Shown piece after piece: positions 34,931 through 46,065 of a stretch of 64,000 nucleotides of DNA. Below the pieces are notes generated by a model that saw only the letters and a list, made by a program, of their open reading frames with translations, was not told the DNA's origin and did not search any database. Numbering within the stretch: the first letter of the stretch is position 1; the number at the start of each line of letters is the position of its first letter. Source of the DNA: Leptodontidium sp. MPI-SDFR-AT-0119. Lineage: Eukaryota; Ascomycota; Leotiomycetes; Helotiales; Leptodontidiaceae. The DNA is taken from contig JAHLEZ010000001.1 of assembly GCA_020726505.1 (NCBI GenBank), positions 1,674,001 to 1,738,000 on the forward strand. The letters run 5' to 3'. The translations under genes were made by a program, and so were the position numbers.

Positions 34931-37166
34931 CTAACCAAACAAGACCGGCCCAAATCCAAGGTTGCCATAATCAACCCATTCAAGCATGTGATCAAATAGC
35001 TCATTCGAAGCTAGTGTATCAACCGACGGCGAGTTGACCCGGTCAAGTATCTCGTCAACCATCTGCGATAGCCGCCGCTCCGCATCTTTGCAGATATGAT
35101 AGTCACCATGGATCGGACTGACCACCCACGACAACATGGACACGAGAACGCATAAGTTGCGGATCGTCTCGGTGGCGGCAACATGTGGAGGTGATGGGCC
35201 CTGTTGAGTATGCCTTGTGGAATGCAGGTCTTGGGCTAACAGTGTCGCACTCGGGATACCGTAATATAGCGTCTGTTGATCGGATTAGGGGTAGGTCGGG
35301 GATCAAACATGGGGATGTGGTCATATTATACATACAATCCAGGAGTAATCCTGACTCAAATCGATTTGTGACGCACGATATTTGGTTGCTTGGATGACTG
35401 TAGCTAGAATTTTCTGAGCAGTTTCTAAGAAGGCGGCTCGACTGTCGTCCATGTGAGCGGCCATGAATTGGAGCAGAAGAAAACGGCTGTGAAGGTAGTC
35501 AAGGTATATGGATATGATTGTGAACCTGTTGACGTTCGAGTGATCATCGTTGTCTGCGTTATTGAAGCGGTCATATCGCAGAGGGTCTGGACAGTGCTCC
35601 CAGCTGGATTGGGCTTCTTCCAGTATTTGGCTAGAAGTTTTTTGTTTCATTAGCAGGAAATTATCATGGTGTTTAGGAGAGACGGAGTGTACTTCGCTCG
35701 CGGTAATGTGTCAGCATCATAATGTCCTGCCCTCAACTCAATGACCTTATCTTTAAAAATGGCTAGCAACAGTCGGATACGTGCAAGGCTGGTTCGGTAG
35801 ATCCTTCCATGACAATTCCAACCAGTTGAGCTTACCTGCTCAATAGCCTCTGTGAGGCAAGCAGGATCTCCCACCAGGATATCATCACTGAGGTCCAAGG
35901 GCGGCACCAGGCTACAGTGTCGATAGTTCAGCAGTGGAGGTCGTCCCAAGAAGGTAGCAACACACTTATCAACATAGAATGCGGAGGCGAAGCAACCTCG
36001 TTTCAATTGAGCGAGAAAAACAGGATCTCTCTCATCTCCATCTTGCCTATGAATACCGGAGAAATACACCGTGGCACAAAGATCTCCGAGGCGACGCCAT
36101 GATTGATAACCTATAATCGAGTCAGTATTCAGCCCCGATGGCCATGCACCAAAAGACGGGAAGTCAACATACTTGAATCGCCGTGTTGCTGCGTTTTCAA
36201 CATCAAGTCGTTGACCTGCAAGGACACCAAGAGCTCGTTTGAGCAGGATTCTCGAGCACAAAATGAGAGACAAAGATCGCTGGCTTCAGCTATTTGAGAT
36301 AAGAGATTTGCACGACCAGGAGCGCCATTCTCCACAAATATCGGGTCATTATCAGGACTTGCTATTATTGCACGACCAGCTACGGCAAAGACGTTGCCGA
36401 TGGCTTCCCAACGAAGCTGACTACCTGTGAAAAGGGATATGTATTCTTCTACGGTCATAGACTGATGGGGATCCAGTGGCTGGGAGGAATTTTCAAATAT
36501 CTGAGTCGACAGCTCGCTCAGGTGGCGATCTGATCCATCTGTGGCACACTGAGTAAGTACATCGTGAATAGACCGCAGGATATCGCCTACGACCTTGTAC
36601 GGTAATAGGGGTACTCGTGATCGTCGGTAGGACTCCCGGACTAGGGAGTCACATATGCGATGCACATACAACAGCTTCAGAACTCTTACTCCGGACAGAA
36701 CGTCTGCAGAGTAGGACAATGGCCCCACGACAGGCAGGGAACATGATTCTACAGCCACTTCCTCGAGTGACGTCAGTGCAAATGGGTTTTCTTGGGGTGA
36801 TGTAGCAGCCGCTCCTCCGGAGCTACTACAATAGGTCAGCTATACACAGCAATGCTGCATTGATGGTAGGATCGATACTTTTTCACATGCCAAGAGAGAT
36901 GTTACGAACCTGGAAGCAGCAACATCATGAGGGATTTCTGGGGCCACGCTCTGAGTCTGAGTCTGAGTCTGAGTCTGAGTCTGAGGTGCACGACTGGAAA
37001 TCCTGTGGCGGGAGGATGAGGATGACATTGGAGCTGGGTGGTAGAAACACTGGACTGCGATGTTCCGGTCGTGGCATCGTTGGCACACAGGCCGTGCATG
37101 ATCGCATCGTGTTTTCCATTTACGACATGGTTCGCAGGATTGAGGCTTTCCGTTTCGACGATACAT
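34931..37166 (-). CDS. Zn2Cys6 fungal transcription factor
   Basis: Five exons (36906-37166, 36173-36839, 35693-36110, 35336-35630, 34931-35272) join in phase to 660 residues. The zinc cluster has C11, C14, C21, C28, C31 and C40 (CX2CX6CX6CX2CX8C), in the frame CEPCRKWKTRC. A Gln-Thr repeat encoded by a hexanucleotide array follows. The remainder is a fungal-specific regulatory domain: an early helical segment with VHRICDSLVRES, then YQSWRRLGDLCATVYFSGIHR, GWNCHGRIYRTSLARIR, SWEHCPDPLRY and a C-terminal helix (FDHMLEWVDYGNLGFG). Such proteins are nuclear and bind CGG-type sites. The start chosen is the Met ten residues before the first Cys; an upstream ATG at 37265 would add 33 residues. It diverges from the MFS gene across a promoter holding phased CGG units, suggesting local and possibly autologous control. 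Confidence 0.88.
36951..36985. repeat. CTGAGT hexanucleotide repeat inside the regulator gene
   Basis: Five perfect CTGAGT units plus CTGAG. On the coding (minus) strand they encode alternating Gln-Thr next to the zinc cluster. Six-base units keep frame, so copy number can change without breaking the protein. Confidence 0.95.
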
Positions 37167-37528
37167 GGCGATGGCGATGATGCCTGGCACGCAAGTTGGG
37201 CTTAAGCCTTGCGTTGGTCTTCGGAATAGATTCAATAGAACTTGGAAGAAAGTTACGTTGCCCAAGAAAGTAGGTACATACAGTAATAGCGGGGCTCTCG
37301 TTCACTTCGTTTCGTTCGGAATACGGAATACGGGATACGGACTACCGAATAGCGCCCCTGAATGAACCCATCAGTAGACGCATGGCCTATACCTTCGGAA
37401 TAAGATGACTGCAGTAATCGGAGTAAGTTTACCCATATAATGATGGACAATCTTATCAGGAACGTGCTCGGTGCATTGGGATTGTACTTAAGATCAAAAA
37501 GGGGACCGATTTGTTAAGCGAACGGAAA
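37167..37528. other. Divergent promoter between regulator and MFS transporter
   Basis: A 362-bp region shared by the two divergent genes. Besides the phased array at 37317 it holds two more copies of the same core, CGGAATA at 37396 and CGGAGTA at 37419. Confidence 0.6.
37317..37351. promoter_or_regulatory. Five CGG/CCG heptads at exact 7-bp pitch
   Basis: CGGAATA, CGGAATA, CGGGATA, CGGACTA and CCGAATA follow one another without gaps, so CGG triplets start at 37317, 37324, 37331 and 37338 and a CCG at 37345. Zn2Cys6 factors bind paired CGG triplets with defined spacing; here the spacing is CGG-N4-CGG in direct repeat. The array lies 151 bp upstream of the regulator start and about 180 bp upstream of the transporter start. 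It is a candidate operator; its binding protein is inferred. Confidence 0.55.
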
Positions 37529-39349
37529 ATGAAAACAAAGTCTCTTCCAAAAAGTTGCGGATTAAATATGGCCAATCCCTCCCCAGACGACCCCGAGAAA
37601 GCAGCAGGTCAAACCGACACCGATGGGACTGAAACAAAGGACCTGACCCTCGATAATGGAGTTCAGTCCGTCGTCGATTGGGATGGCGAGGATGACCCCG
37701 CAAATCCGCACAATTGGTCGGCACAGTGGAGGTGGGGAAATGTCTGTCTGATCTCAATGATCACCATCATAACGTAAGAATCCCAATCGACAAGTACTTC
37801 TCGTAGCAAGCTGGAGATTTTGCTGACTATACATGCATGATTAGACCTCTTGCTTCGTCTATGTTCGCCCCCGCCGTCCCCGACATGATGAAGGACTTCC
37901 AAACCGACAGTCCCGCCATGGCTTCACTCGTGGTCTCGGTCTATGTCATTGGCTTCGCTCTGGGGCCACTGTTGTTCGCACCACTCTCGGAAATATACGG
38001 TCGGCTTTTCGTGTATCACATCTCGAACATTCTGTTTCTTGCGTTCACGGTAGGGTGTGCCTTGAGCACGCAGACGGGGATGTTTGTCGCCTTTCGCCTG
38101 CTGGCAGGATGTGTGGGCGCCACCCCCTTGGTCCTCGGAGGCGCATCGATAGCCGACATCATTCCTCCGGAGCAACGAGGAGCTGCTATGACGCTCTGGG
38201 GTGCGGGGCAGCTGTTCGGACCTGTGAGTCTATCTTGATCTGGAAAAGACTAATGATGCCTCGCTAACCATCGATTTCTTGCCTGTAGGTCATCGGTCCG
38301 GTTGGAGGTGGATTCCTCAACGAAGCCGCTGGATGGCGGTGGATATTTTGGCTCATCTTGATTCTGGTGAGGACCTATCTGGAATAGTGTATAGAAAAGA
38401 GCTAACATGCGCTGTCAATGACGCAGGGTGGTTTGACTTCTTTATTGGGATTCATTTTCATGCGCGAAACCTACGCTCCGGTCTTACTTGCACAGAAGGC
38501 CAAGCGACTTCGTGAGTCGACAGGAGACGATAGATATCGGTCTCAACTTGAGATGGACCATGGATCCGTGTCTAAGGTTCTTCGAGAGGCCCTGTTCCGT
38601 CCACTTCGCATGCTTTTTACCAAGCCTATCCTCTTTATTCTGTCAGTCGACGTTTCCATAGTGTATGGGTATCTATACCTTGTTTTCACGACGTTGACAT
38701 ATGTCTACAAAAAACTATACGGGTTTTCTTCAGGCATCACAGGCTTGACCTTCCTGGGCATTGGCATAGGGATGTTTGTCGGTAAGTAGAGAGACTTCCA
38801 TGTCGGCCTACTTACAACTGTACTTAGCATTGACTTTGTGAAGGCTTAGTATCAGTTGGAATTGCATCGGACAAGATCGCAGCACGGAGACAGCGCTTCC
38901 GGGAGTTGAAGCCAGAAGACAGACTTCCTCTTTTGGTCCCTGGGGCGCTGCTCATACCGATTGGCCTATTCTGGTATGGATGGGCTCTCGAGAATCACAC
39001 ATTCTGGCTCGTCCCCCTTTTAGGGATGGGAGTATTTGGGGCAGGCCTCATAGCAACATTTCTCCCCATTCAAATGTACCTCATCGACGCTTTCAGTGAG
39101 CATGCTGCATCGGCATTAGCTGGGCTGGCGATGATGAGATGTGCAGTGGGTGCCACGCTTCCATTGGCAGGAGGGCAGATGTACGAAACTCTAGGCTATG
39201 GCTGGGGAAATAGCTTACTTGGCTTCATAGCCTTGGCTTTGACCCCGATCCCATTCCTCTTGATGAGGTACGGCGAGGGACTGAGAACAGGGGTATCCTC
39301 CGATGTGCGACGGCGATGCCCGCTCATGAGGACGCCAGCCATGCCGTGA
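37529..39349 (+). CDS. MFS transporter, DHA1-type drug/polyamine carrier
   Basis: Five exons (37529-37773, 37845-38223, 38289-38366, 38427-38781, 38844-39349) give 520 residues; starting at the second ATG (37568, MANPSPDD) gives 507. The N-terminal tail is hydrophilic and acidic, ending [11 protein letters not shown], a common signature just before helix 1 in fungal DHA1 carriers. The motif [14 protein letters not shown] lies between helices 2 and 3, and [19 protein letters not shown] fits the motif C/helix 5-6 region. About twelve hydrophobic helices can be counted, split by a basic central loop ([19 protein letters not shown]). Such proteins are proton-driven antiporters of the plasma membrane or vacuole exporting drugs, polyamines or toxic metabolites. 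The substrate cannot be read from sequence. Divergence from the Zn2Cys6 gene suggests that factor controls it. Confidence 0.9.
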
Positions 39350-39518
39350 ATACTTTTCGGAGAAGTAGGATGCGCAATAAGCGGCATAAAGGAGCTGTTC
39401 AGTTCTTGAAGGATGTTCGAAAGGGAAGGTCGTGAAGCTTGAAGAGTGAGGTTGAAGATGAGGCTGGAGCTTAAAGTAAGTTATTTTAAGCAGCTGCCAT
39501 CAGGTGATCTGAACCTGT

Positions 39519-39865
39519 GTGCTAGCCCAGCCAGCACGACCCCGAATGCTCTCTCTTCAGCATTATATTATTTTGAATCTAATCTACGTTGAAGGCACTT
39601 GTGTGCCTTGCTGAGGGGAGTCCTACCCCCCTCCGTTCCTTCGGGGGTTGAAGAGAGCCAAGAGGTACGAAGGTACGAAGGTACAAAAGTACAAAGGCAC
39701 GAAGGGACAAGAAATACAAGCAATCTAATTAAACCCCGTCAAAGCGAAGTAAATAGTCTCGTAATGTAGCCCCATTATATAGCTTCTAGCCTATAGTAGT
39801 TATTATAAAAAGCCCAAAACATATAGGAATCAAGTAATATTTTTGGGCCAATTAAATGCTAGCAC
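39519..39865. mobile_element. Possible small transposon relic or solo repeat
   Basis: A 347-bp block bounded by GTGCTAGC at 39519-39526 and its reverse complement GCTAGCAC at 39858-39865. The interior is AT-rich towards its right half and codes for nothing. The right end includes the palindrome CACGGCCGTG. Terminal repeats are only 8 bp and no target-site duplication was established, so this is tentative. Confidence 0.22.
39664..39710. repeat. Degenerate GGTACGAA-type tandem repeat
   Basis: Units alternate among GGTACGAA, GGTACAAA and GGCACGAA with slight length variation. Confidence 0.75.
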
Positions 39866-40069
39866 GGCCGTGATATAAAAACGCATACTGATATTGGTGT
39901 GTATGCCTCGCGCCGAAGTGTTAAGCCCTCTCTTCAGTCGTACCTCCTTCCTTTTCGGTACCTACCTAGGTACCTCACATTTCAGATCCTCATACTTCAA
40001 CCTTCAGTCCCCCTCCACTTCCTCCCTCTTTCCTCCCTCTTCCTCTTCAAGCATCTGCCAATCTGCCAA

Positions 40070-40781
40070 ATGTCACCTCCCGCCCCCGAACTCCTCCTCT
40101 CCAGCAACGAATCCCATGTCTCCGAAACCTGCAAGACCTACAATATAACCAGCGCCCAATTCGACACCCTCCACAGACGTTGCGCCGCCTCCAAAGCCAC
40201 AGCTTACTGTCCGTACTCCAAGTTCCGCGTCGGAGCTTCGATCCTCACACACGACGACCAATACATCGATGGTGCGAACGTCGAGAATGCTGCGTATCCT
40301 GTAGGGACGTGTGCGGAGCGCGTGGCGTTCGGGAAGGCTGTCACGGAGGGACATAGGAAGTTCAAGGCTGTGGCCGTTGCGACGGATATCAGTCCCCCTG
40401 CGAGTCCTTGTGGGATGTGTAGACAGTTGTGAGTTCTGCCATTTGTATTTGTGCCTTCTCTGGGGAGGGTGAATGAGGGTTGGAACGGGGTGGAGGTGGG
40501 GTGAGAGTTGAGAGGAGGGGGTTTGGAGGGGTTAAGGTTGGAGATTCGGACAAGGGCTAATTGAGCTTTCTGCAGCATCCGCGAATTCTGCGAGCTGGAC
40601 ACGCCGATTCTCATGTTTGATAAGGATGGAGCTTTTGTGGTTCTGAGATTGGAACAGGTATGCAGATCCCAAATACTACTTATTACCTACAGATACTGAC
40701 TGAAGTGTCTTGCAGTTACTTCCAATGTCTTTCGGACCTGAATCTCTTCCTCCACCAGGCTCAGCAGGAGCACGAGGCTGA
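40070..40781 (+). CDS. CDD1: Cytidine deaminase
   Basis: Three exons (40070-40428, 40576-40657, 40716-40781) give 168 residues, slightly longer than the usual 130-150 because of a Pro/Ser-rich N-terminus. The zinc site is complete: C81-A-E83 in TCAERVAFGKA and C114-x2-C117 in SPCGMCRQ, with E83 the catalytic proton shuttle. YCPYSKFRVGA and GANVENAAYP form the substrate pocket. It hydrolyses cytidine and deoxycytidine to uridine and deoxyuridine in pyrimidine salvage and should be a soluble tetramer. Intron 1 (147 nt) splits a Phe codon just after CRQ. The start is the first ATG in good context; an upstream GTG-opened extension has no homology-like content. Confidence 0.95.
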
Positions 40782-41896
40782 TATCACAATGCGAAGATGT
40801 ATCTGCGAACGAAAATGAGAGCATACGGCTGGACAAGGTTTAGAGATTATGCCGGCGCTATCAGGATCTAATGGAGAAGGAGCATTACCCTAGACGGTAG
40901 AGTTGTGTTTTGGAGAGCTTCAAAGCTCGAACCTTTACGAATTATCAATTAACTTGGCTACCGCTCGTCGTCTCTTCGCATGCTGTTCTTGCAAACTGAT
41001 TTCGCAGGGCTTTCACTGGCCCCATCTATGTGCCCATGAAAGCGTTTTTTTTTTTCTACGCCCTTTGCTCCAAGCCTTGATCTTTCCATCATCATTGATT
41101 GTATCTTTCTCGTTACTTGTCAAACCCATCTCATGCAAAACCAAGTGTGCCGCGAAGCTTGGGGAAACCAACAGTTCCACATACCTACCAAGCCACCGTT
41201 CATCTTGCTCATGATGCTCTTGTTGGGTGTGTTTACAAACGGATGAGAAGTCTCTGAGGTAATGGAGCTCACGCTGAGCCGGGAAAGTCGGGGACACTCC
41301 CTGCCATCCTGCCATGCTGCTGCCACTTCCTCTGCATTTCGCCAACACAACTCCTGGAAATGCTTTTCTTCATGTTCTATCACCTCTTGAAAGGCTAATT
41401 TGTCGAAGATATATATATTTTGTCATAGTGTTTCTTCACACCATGCTGTTCTCATCGGCCCCCAGTCGTGGATTTCTTATGTAAGTCTGCTTTTCCTACA
41501 GAATCTACTTTGGGCCTGTAGCTACTTCAACAGGGACATCAAATGCCTTTAAACACCCCTAAAAGTTCATGTCTCCTCCTAACAGCTGATTTTTTCCCCT
41601 ACCTTTGACGAGTTGCCAGTGAGAATAAGTACGACCAGACTAGTGTCTGGATTGTTGTCATAGGTGTAATTAGCTTAGCGAGAGGATAGAGTGTGATGCT
41701 GCGAGAGCTTGTTGAGTATTCACATTAGTAAGCTACTACGCGGAACAGATGATCGCATGACTATAGTGGTAATTCGAATGTTGCTTGTAGAACATAAATA
41801 CAAAAACGCCCCGTCTCCAATAGATATATACAAGAATGTAAGCCCCTCCCTCTACCGCAAAATCTCATTCACACCAAACACCACCAAACACCCTCT
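40782..41896. other. Intergenic region, convergent 3' ends
   Basis: About 1.1 kb between cytidine deaminase (+) and carbonic anhydrase (-). Short ORFs only (111 codons at most). A TATATATAT run lies near 41410. No gene seen. Confidence 0.5.
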
Positions 41897-42813
41897 CTAC
41901 CTGTTAATCCCATGCATCCAAACCTCCTGCTCGACTCTCGACGAGAAAGTGCTAACGGCCAAGATAGCCTGCATCTGCTGAATAGAGACATACATCGTAT
42001 TCCTCGCCACCCACCAGCGAATCCCCTCCGTACAAGGCGGGCTCGTCAAACTCCCCTCATATGTCCAGAAATCATTGAACATGTTGACCTCTCGGATCGC
42101 CTCCAGGATATCCAGGCTCATAGGGATAGTCTCCTGGGAATTGAAGCCAGGGATGGGATTTGAGGTAGTCTCTGTAGTGCTGTTTGCGTTCTGGCCTAGC
42201 ATCTGAGAGAAGAAGAGCGAATCTGCGTTTCCGGGATCGATGCGGATGGCTATGACGCCGCGCTCTTTTCCGGTTGCGTCGGCGTGTACGAGATGGAGCT
42301 CGGCTTTTGAGCGGTCGCCTTGGACGGTGTGGTCGGCTGGGGAGTGGATGTGAAGGCCTTTGAAGTAGAGCGTCGTGTTGTCGTAGGTCATTGCTGGACC
42401 GATGGTGATGCTGGCGTTTGTGGAGGGCGTGAAGGCTGGGCCGTAGCCCCAGTTTGATACGGCGCCTGGGACCGAGGAGTACGATGTTGTATCGAAGACT
42501 GGGCTGTGGCTTGTGGAGAGGCCTTGGGTGATCATGAGCTGGATGGGCGATTGTTGAGTGCCCGTTTGGCAGAGAGTGTAGTCTGAGTTTCGTTAGTGAT
42601 GTGATGAGATGGGATGGGATGGTTTTTTTTGTGTATGTGACTGAAGTGCTTACTCTCGTTGATCATGCCCCAGTTGTAGGATGCTTCATATGCCCAATCC
42701 TGATCCCCGCCTGCCCTCTTATTGAGGCCTTTGCCACGAGAAGCGAGGTCATGTTGTGGACAAGCAATTATGATGCTTGGGAAAGCGGCGGCGACGACCA
42801 ACAAGGAGAGCAT
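41897..42813 (-). CDS. Secreted alpha-type carbonic anhydrase
   Basis: Two exons (42654-42813, 41897-42582) separated by a 71-nt intron give 281 residues. A signal peptide (MLSLLVVAAAFPSIIIACPQ) indicates secretion. Zinc ligands are H130 and H132 in LHIHSPADH and H149 in AELHLVH. Other alpha-CA marks are QTGTQQSPIQL near residue 60 and SLTSPPCTEGIRWWV towards the C-terminus. Several NxS/T sites suggest N-glycosylation. It interconverts CO2 and bicarbonate outside the cell or in the wall. Alpha-type enzymes are less common in fungi than beta-type. The start was chosen to place the signal peptide at the N-terminus; an upstream in-frame Met at 42882 would bury it. The intron splits the Thr codon of NETTLCQ. 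Confidence 0.92.
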
Positions 42814-45800
42814 GATTGATGATATTGACAACACAGTGCTGAAAGTAGGCTGGAGACTGTTAGTACCGTAGCTGACGATCAACAGAAATTGACAGCGGCA
42901 GCACGATGACTTATATAGTAAAATGTCTTGCAGGACAGGACATCTAAGACAACGCGATAGCTGATCCCATCCCGATTTTGGGAGTAATCTTGATGTGTTG
43001 ACTTCCCTGCCAGGAAGCCTCGTCTATTGTCTGCCTCCCCCAACACAGCCTTGCTGATGCTGCTTGCCGGTTCTTGGCAACGTGTATTCAACAGTGCAAA
43101 ACATTGCTTGCCAAGCGAAAAATTCAAAGGATACACACACCAAGACACGGGCAAAAAGTCTACCGTACCGGCATTTGACTGATTGACTGACTTGGCAGCC
43201 ATCCTCCTTCACAAAGATCTGAGAGATTTGCTTTCCTGGGTTTCCTCCGTTCTCGTTCTTGGCGTTCGTGCTGTGCAGTGCAGTGCAGTGCTGTGCTGTG
43301 CTGTGAACCTGTGAGCCCCACTATACATCTCGCTTCCCCTATATTTACGGCGATCTTGGCCTCTGCTCCTCCGCCAAGGCGAAATGTCTAAAATCGCATG
43401 AAGACGAAATGGTAAATGCCGCATCAATCAACGGCCTGGAACATGAGCTTGGCCGTAGAATATGGAAGTAAATTCAACCCAATTGGTGGCATAACGAGGA
43501 GTTTACCACGCGGGGTAGAGAAATGCCCATGGGGGGCTGATGAGGAAAGACGTCTTCTGTCTTGTCACCCCAGCAGACAGTAGACAGTGAATAAGAAGTC
43601 GAAATAAGAAGATGGGCTTCGGAGCTGATATCGAGCTGCCTGCATAGGATAAGCTCTGATTCGATCGCCAAGAGCAGATCATGATTTCCTTGATTCTGTA
43701 GATTGAAAAGGCTTGAGGATGGGTGTCCATCCTTGGGAGTGGAAACGAGTCGCGTGCGTGTATTGAGGATGCTCGGGGAAATCCTTAAATCGTCTTTTTC
43801 CAGGCGCAAAAGAGGACTGCGGTTTGCAGGCCAGGAAGCCCCAGGGATCTGGACTACACTTGTTTGTGCCCAGCTATTTCGGGATGCTGGAGATAGATTT
43901 GAAAGCCAAAACTTAAAGACGATGGTGAGGGACTGGGAACAGCTCTTCCCTGCGAAATAGTCTTAGCCCTGGAGCCGATGGCTGTAAGGAACGTCATAGA
44001 CTCCGTGGGGCTTCATTCATGTGACGATACTTCGTATCATGGAATCGATTGCGGCAGTGAAGCTCGAGCTTGGAGAAGAGGAATTGCTTGGGATATGCCA
44101 GTGGGTGTTGTCGAACTGAAAAAGAGAGATGAACAGTCAGGATGGTTGTCAGGATGAGAAGTGGAGCTGAACCCTTCTGGACACTTCGCAGGGCAGGGTA
44201 ATTATGAGAACGCCAGCTTGGCTGCTGCAACATCAAATCTGCAACCACACCTCATTTTCGGCCTTCTCCCAGAACTCGTAGTGGCGATAACTTGCTCTGC
44301 TCTCCTACCCATCATCTCATCCTGCACGTGGCTAAGACAAAGTGGGATAGTTCCGGAGACCAAGAATTCACAGCTGTTCTAGGTCCTGAGATAAGAATCC
44401 CAAGGCTCTGGTGCAGTGGTGGCTCGAAGCAAGAGAACTGTCATCGTCACCAGAGTCTCACACTACACCTGCACCGCCTTCGAGGTAGTATCGCCTGCCA
44501 CGTCTCTCTCCCTCCACTCCGCCGATGTAGATGTGGCCTGACTGATTGTATGTGAAAAGAACACTGCATTCGTATGTACTAGACGGACGGCTGGCCGTTG
44601 GTGGCCTGGCTGAGACTTGAGAGCCAACCCAACCAACTGCCGGGAGGATTGCGCAAGTATCAAGGCAGACTTGCTCTAGATGGAAGGACTTAGTACCGTG
44701 GCACTTGAGGTGTTATCTAGCCCGTCTTCTTTGGTGCGGTATCTGTCAGAGTCCTGTTGGCATCTACTTTCTTCTCAGCCAAGGGAAGAGACAGGAGGTC
44801 AGAATGCAGGTACGAGCAGCCGTTTGCATCTTCTCGGTAATTGGGTTAGAATCCAGTCAGCGTTGAAACAAATAACCAACTCTCCTTCCGCTGTCTTCGA
44901 ATTTAGAACTGTTCCATATTCTCTCATGTCTGGTACCGTCTGTCTCATGGCTTTAGAGATACCTGATACCCCGCTTCCTTGGTGCCACTGCCCTTCGAAG
45001 TGACGGTGTATATCCTGCTTCAACATAGCAACATAGCCCTCTTGTACATACTCTCTTGCATATGTTACACGGTCTCTGAAACTGCGCTCTTCTGTGCCAC
45101 CCTCTTCCCGCTCTTGTCATCCTCTTGTCCGGCGTATAATTGCGATCATTGGCTATGCAAAGGATGCGAGTAGCTGTACCTAGGTACAGGGCCACTTGGA
45201 AGCTGCGAGGACCCGAGATGGGAAGCAGCAGGAGGGCGATCAAGCCATCCGTTGAAGAGGGGAGTTGCGTGCTTAAGGTAAGGTACCTGGTTGTTGTGCA
45301 TCAGAAACATCTCGTACTGTTTAAGTGTTCTGCTCTGTAAACAGAAATGCCTGATATAACTACCAAGGTACTTGACGAAGAGTGCTTCGAGGTAACCTAC
45401 CAGAGGTGTACCCGTTAGTCAGGACGGGTACTTACCTATCTTTCTGGCTATGTGAAAACTCGAATGGCTCATATGATGAAGAGGGTGCGATTCTTGATTC
45501 TTGCTGCGTGTTCTTCTACTTTACTCCATGCCCTGGAATGGTTCGTCTGCTTCAGGCCTTCTCACACCAACCAACCTTCGTACTAGTCTGCCCGCATATA
45601 TACCTACCCACTGCCAACGTGCAACACCGAGAGGTGTGCCTTCTTTGGTTTGAACAGAGTAGTTACCTTCATAAGTATTCGACGTTAGGTACGTCGTCAT
45701 CTACTCTCCGAACTTGAACGTAAATATAAACAACATCACGGGGTATTTCGTCAGGTTTGCTTCGTTTGCTGCCTCGTTTGCTTGTTGATTCGACTCGATT

Positions 45801-46065
45801 CGAGATCAACTTCCTTGCCTTATCACCTTCGCCGCTGCACGTGCTGGTGGTTGATTCGGCTAGCTCGTCGTCGCCTCGTCGTCGATAAATTCCCCATCTC
45901 GCTCCCCGCCAAGGTCGCGTTCCTTTTCACAACAACACAACCACACATTCGTTTTCTCCCACCACGATACAAGACAACGTCTTCGATCTTTCTCGACCGC
46001 CTTCTGTATCATACTCACTACCTTTACACACTCACTTCCCACTCGCAACTCATCCTACAGACAAA
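42814..46065. other. Gene-free region, divergent promoters
   Basis: About 3.25 kb between carbonic anhydrase (-) and the GPI protein (+). ORFs are all 111 codons or shorter and unconvincing. It holds a GTGCA/GTGCT array at 43268 and many GGTAC/CCTAGG palindromic strings between 45170 and 45700. The last 280 bp before 46066 are pyrimidine-rich and end ACAAAATG, a typical strong fungal leader. Confidence 0.5.
43268..43305. repeat. GTGC(A/T) pentanucleotide repeat
   Basis: About seven units, shifting from GTGCA to GTGCT part way. Confidence 0.9.

Larger units (their letters stand above)
39350..40069. other. Intergenic region with AT-rich island
   Basis: About 720 bp between MFS transporter and cytidine deaminase, both plus strand. 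It holds a tandem degenerate repeat at 39664 and an AT-rich core at 39720-39860 unlike neighbouring DNA. The last 100 bp are pyrimidine-rich and likely the deaminase leader, with a palindromic GGTACCTACCTAGGTACC string near 39957. Confidence 0.5.

Noticed and set aside
35800..35837. Possible intron (GTAAGC donor) inside the third exon of the Zn2Cys6 gene
   Set aside because: Reading straight through gives GWNCHGRIYRTSLARIR, typical of the regulatory domain, whereas removing an intron breaks the frame.
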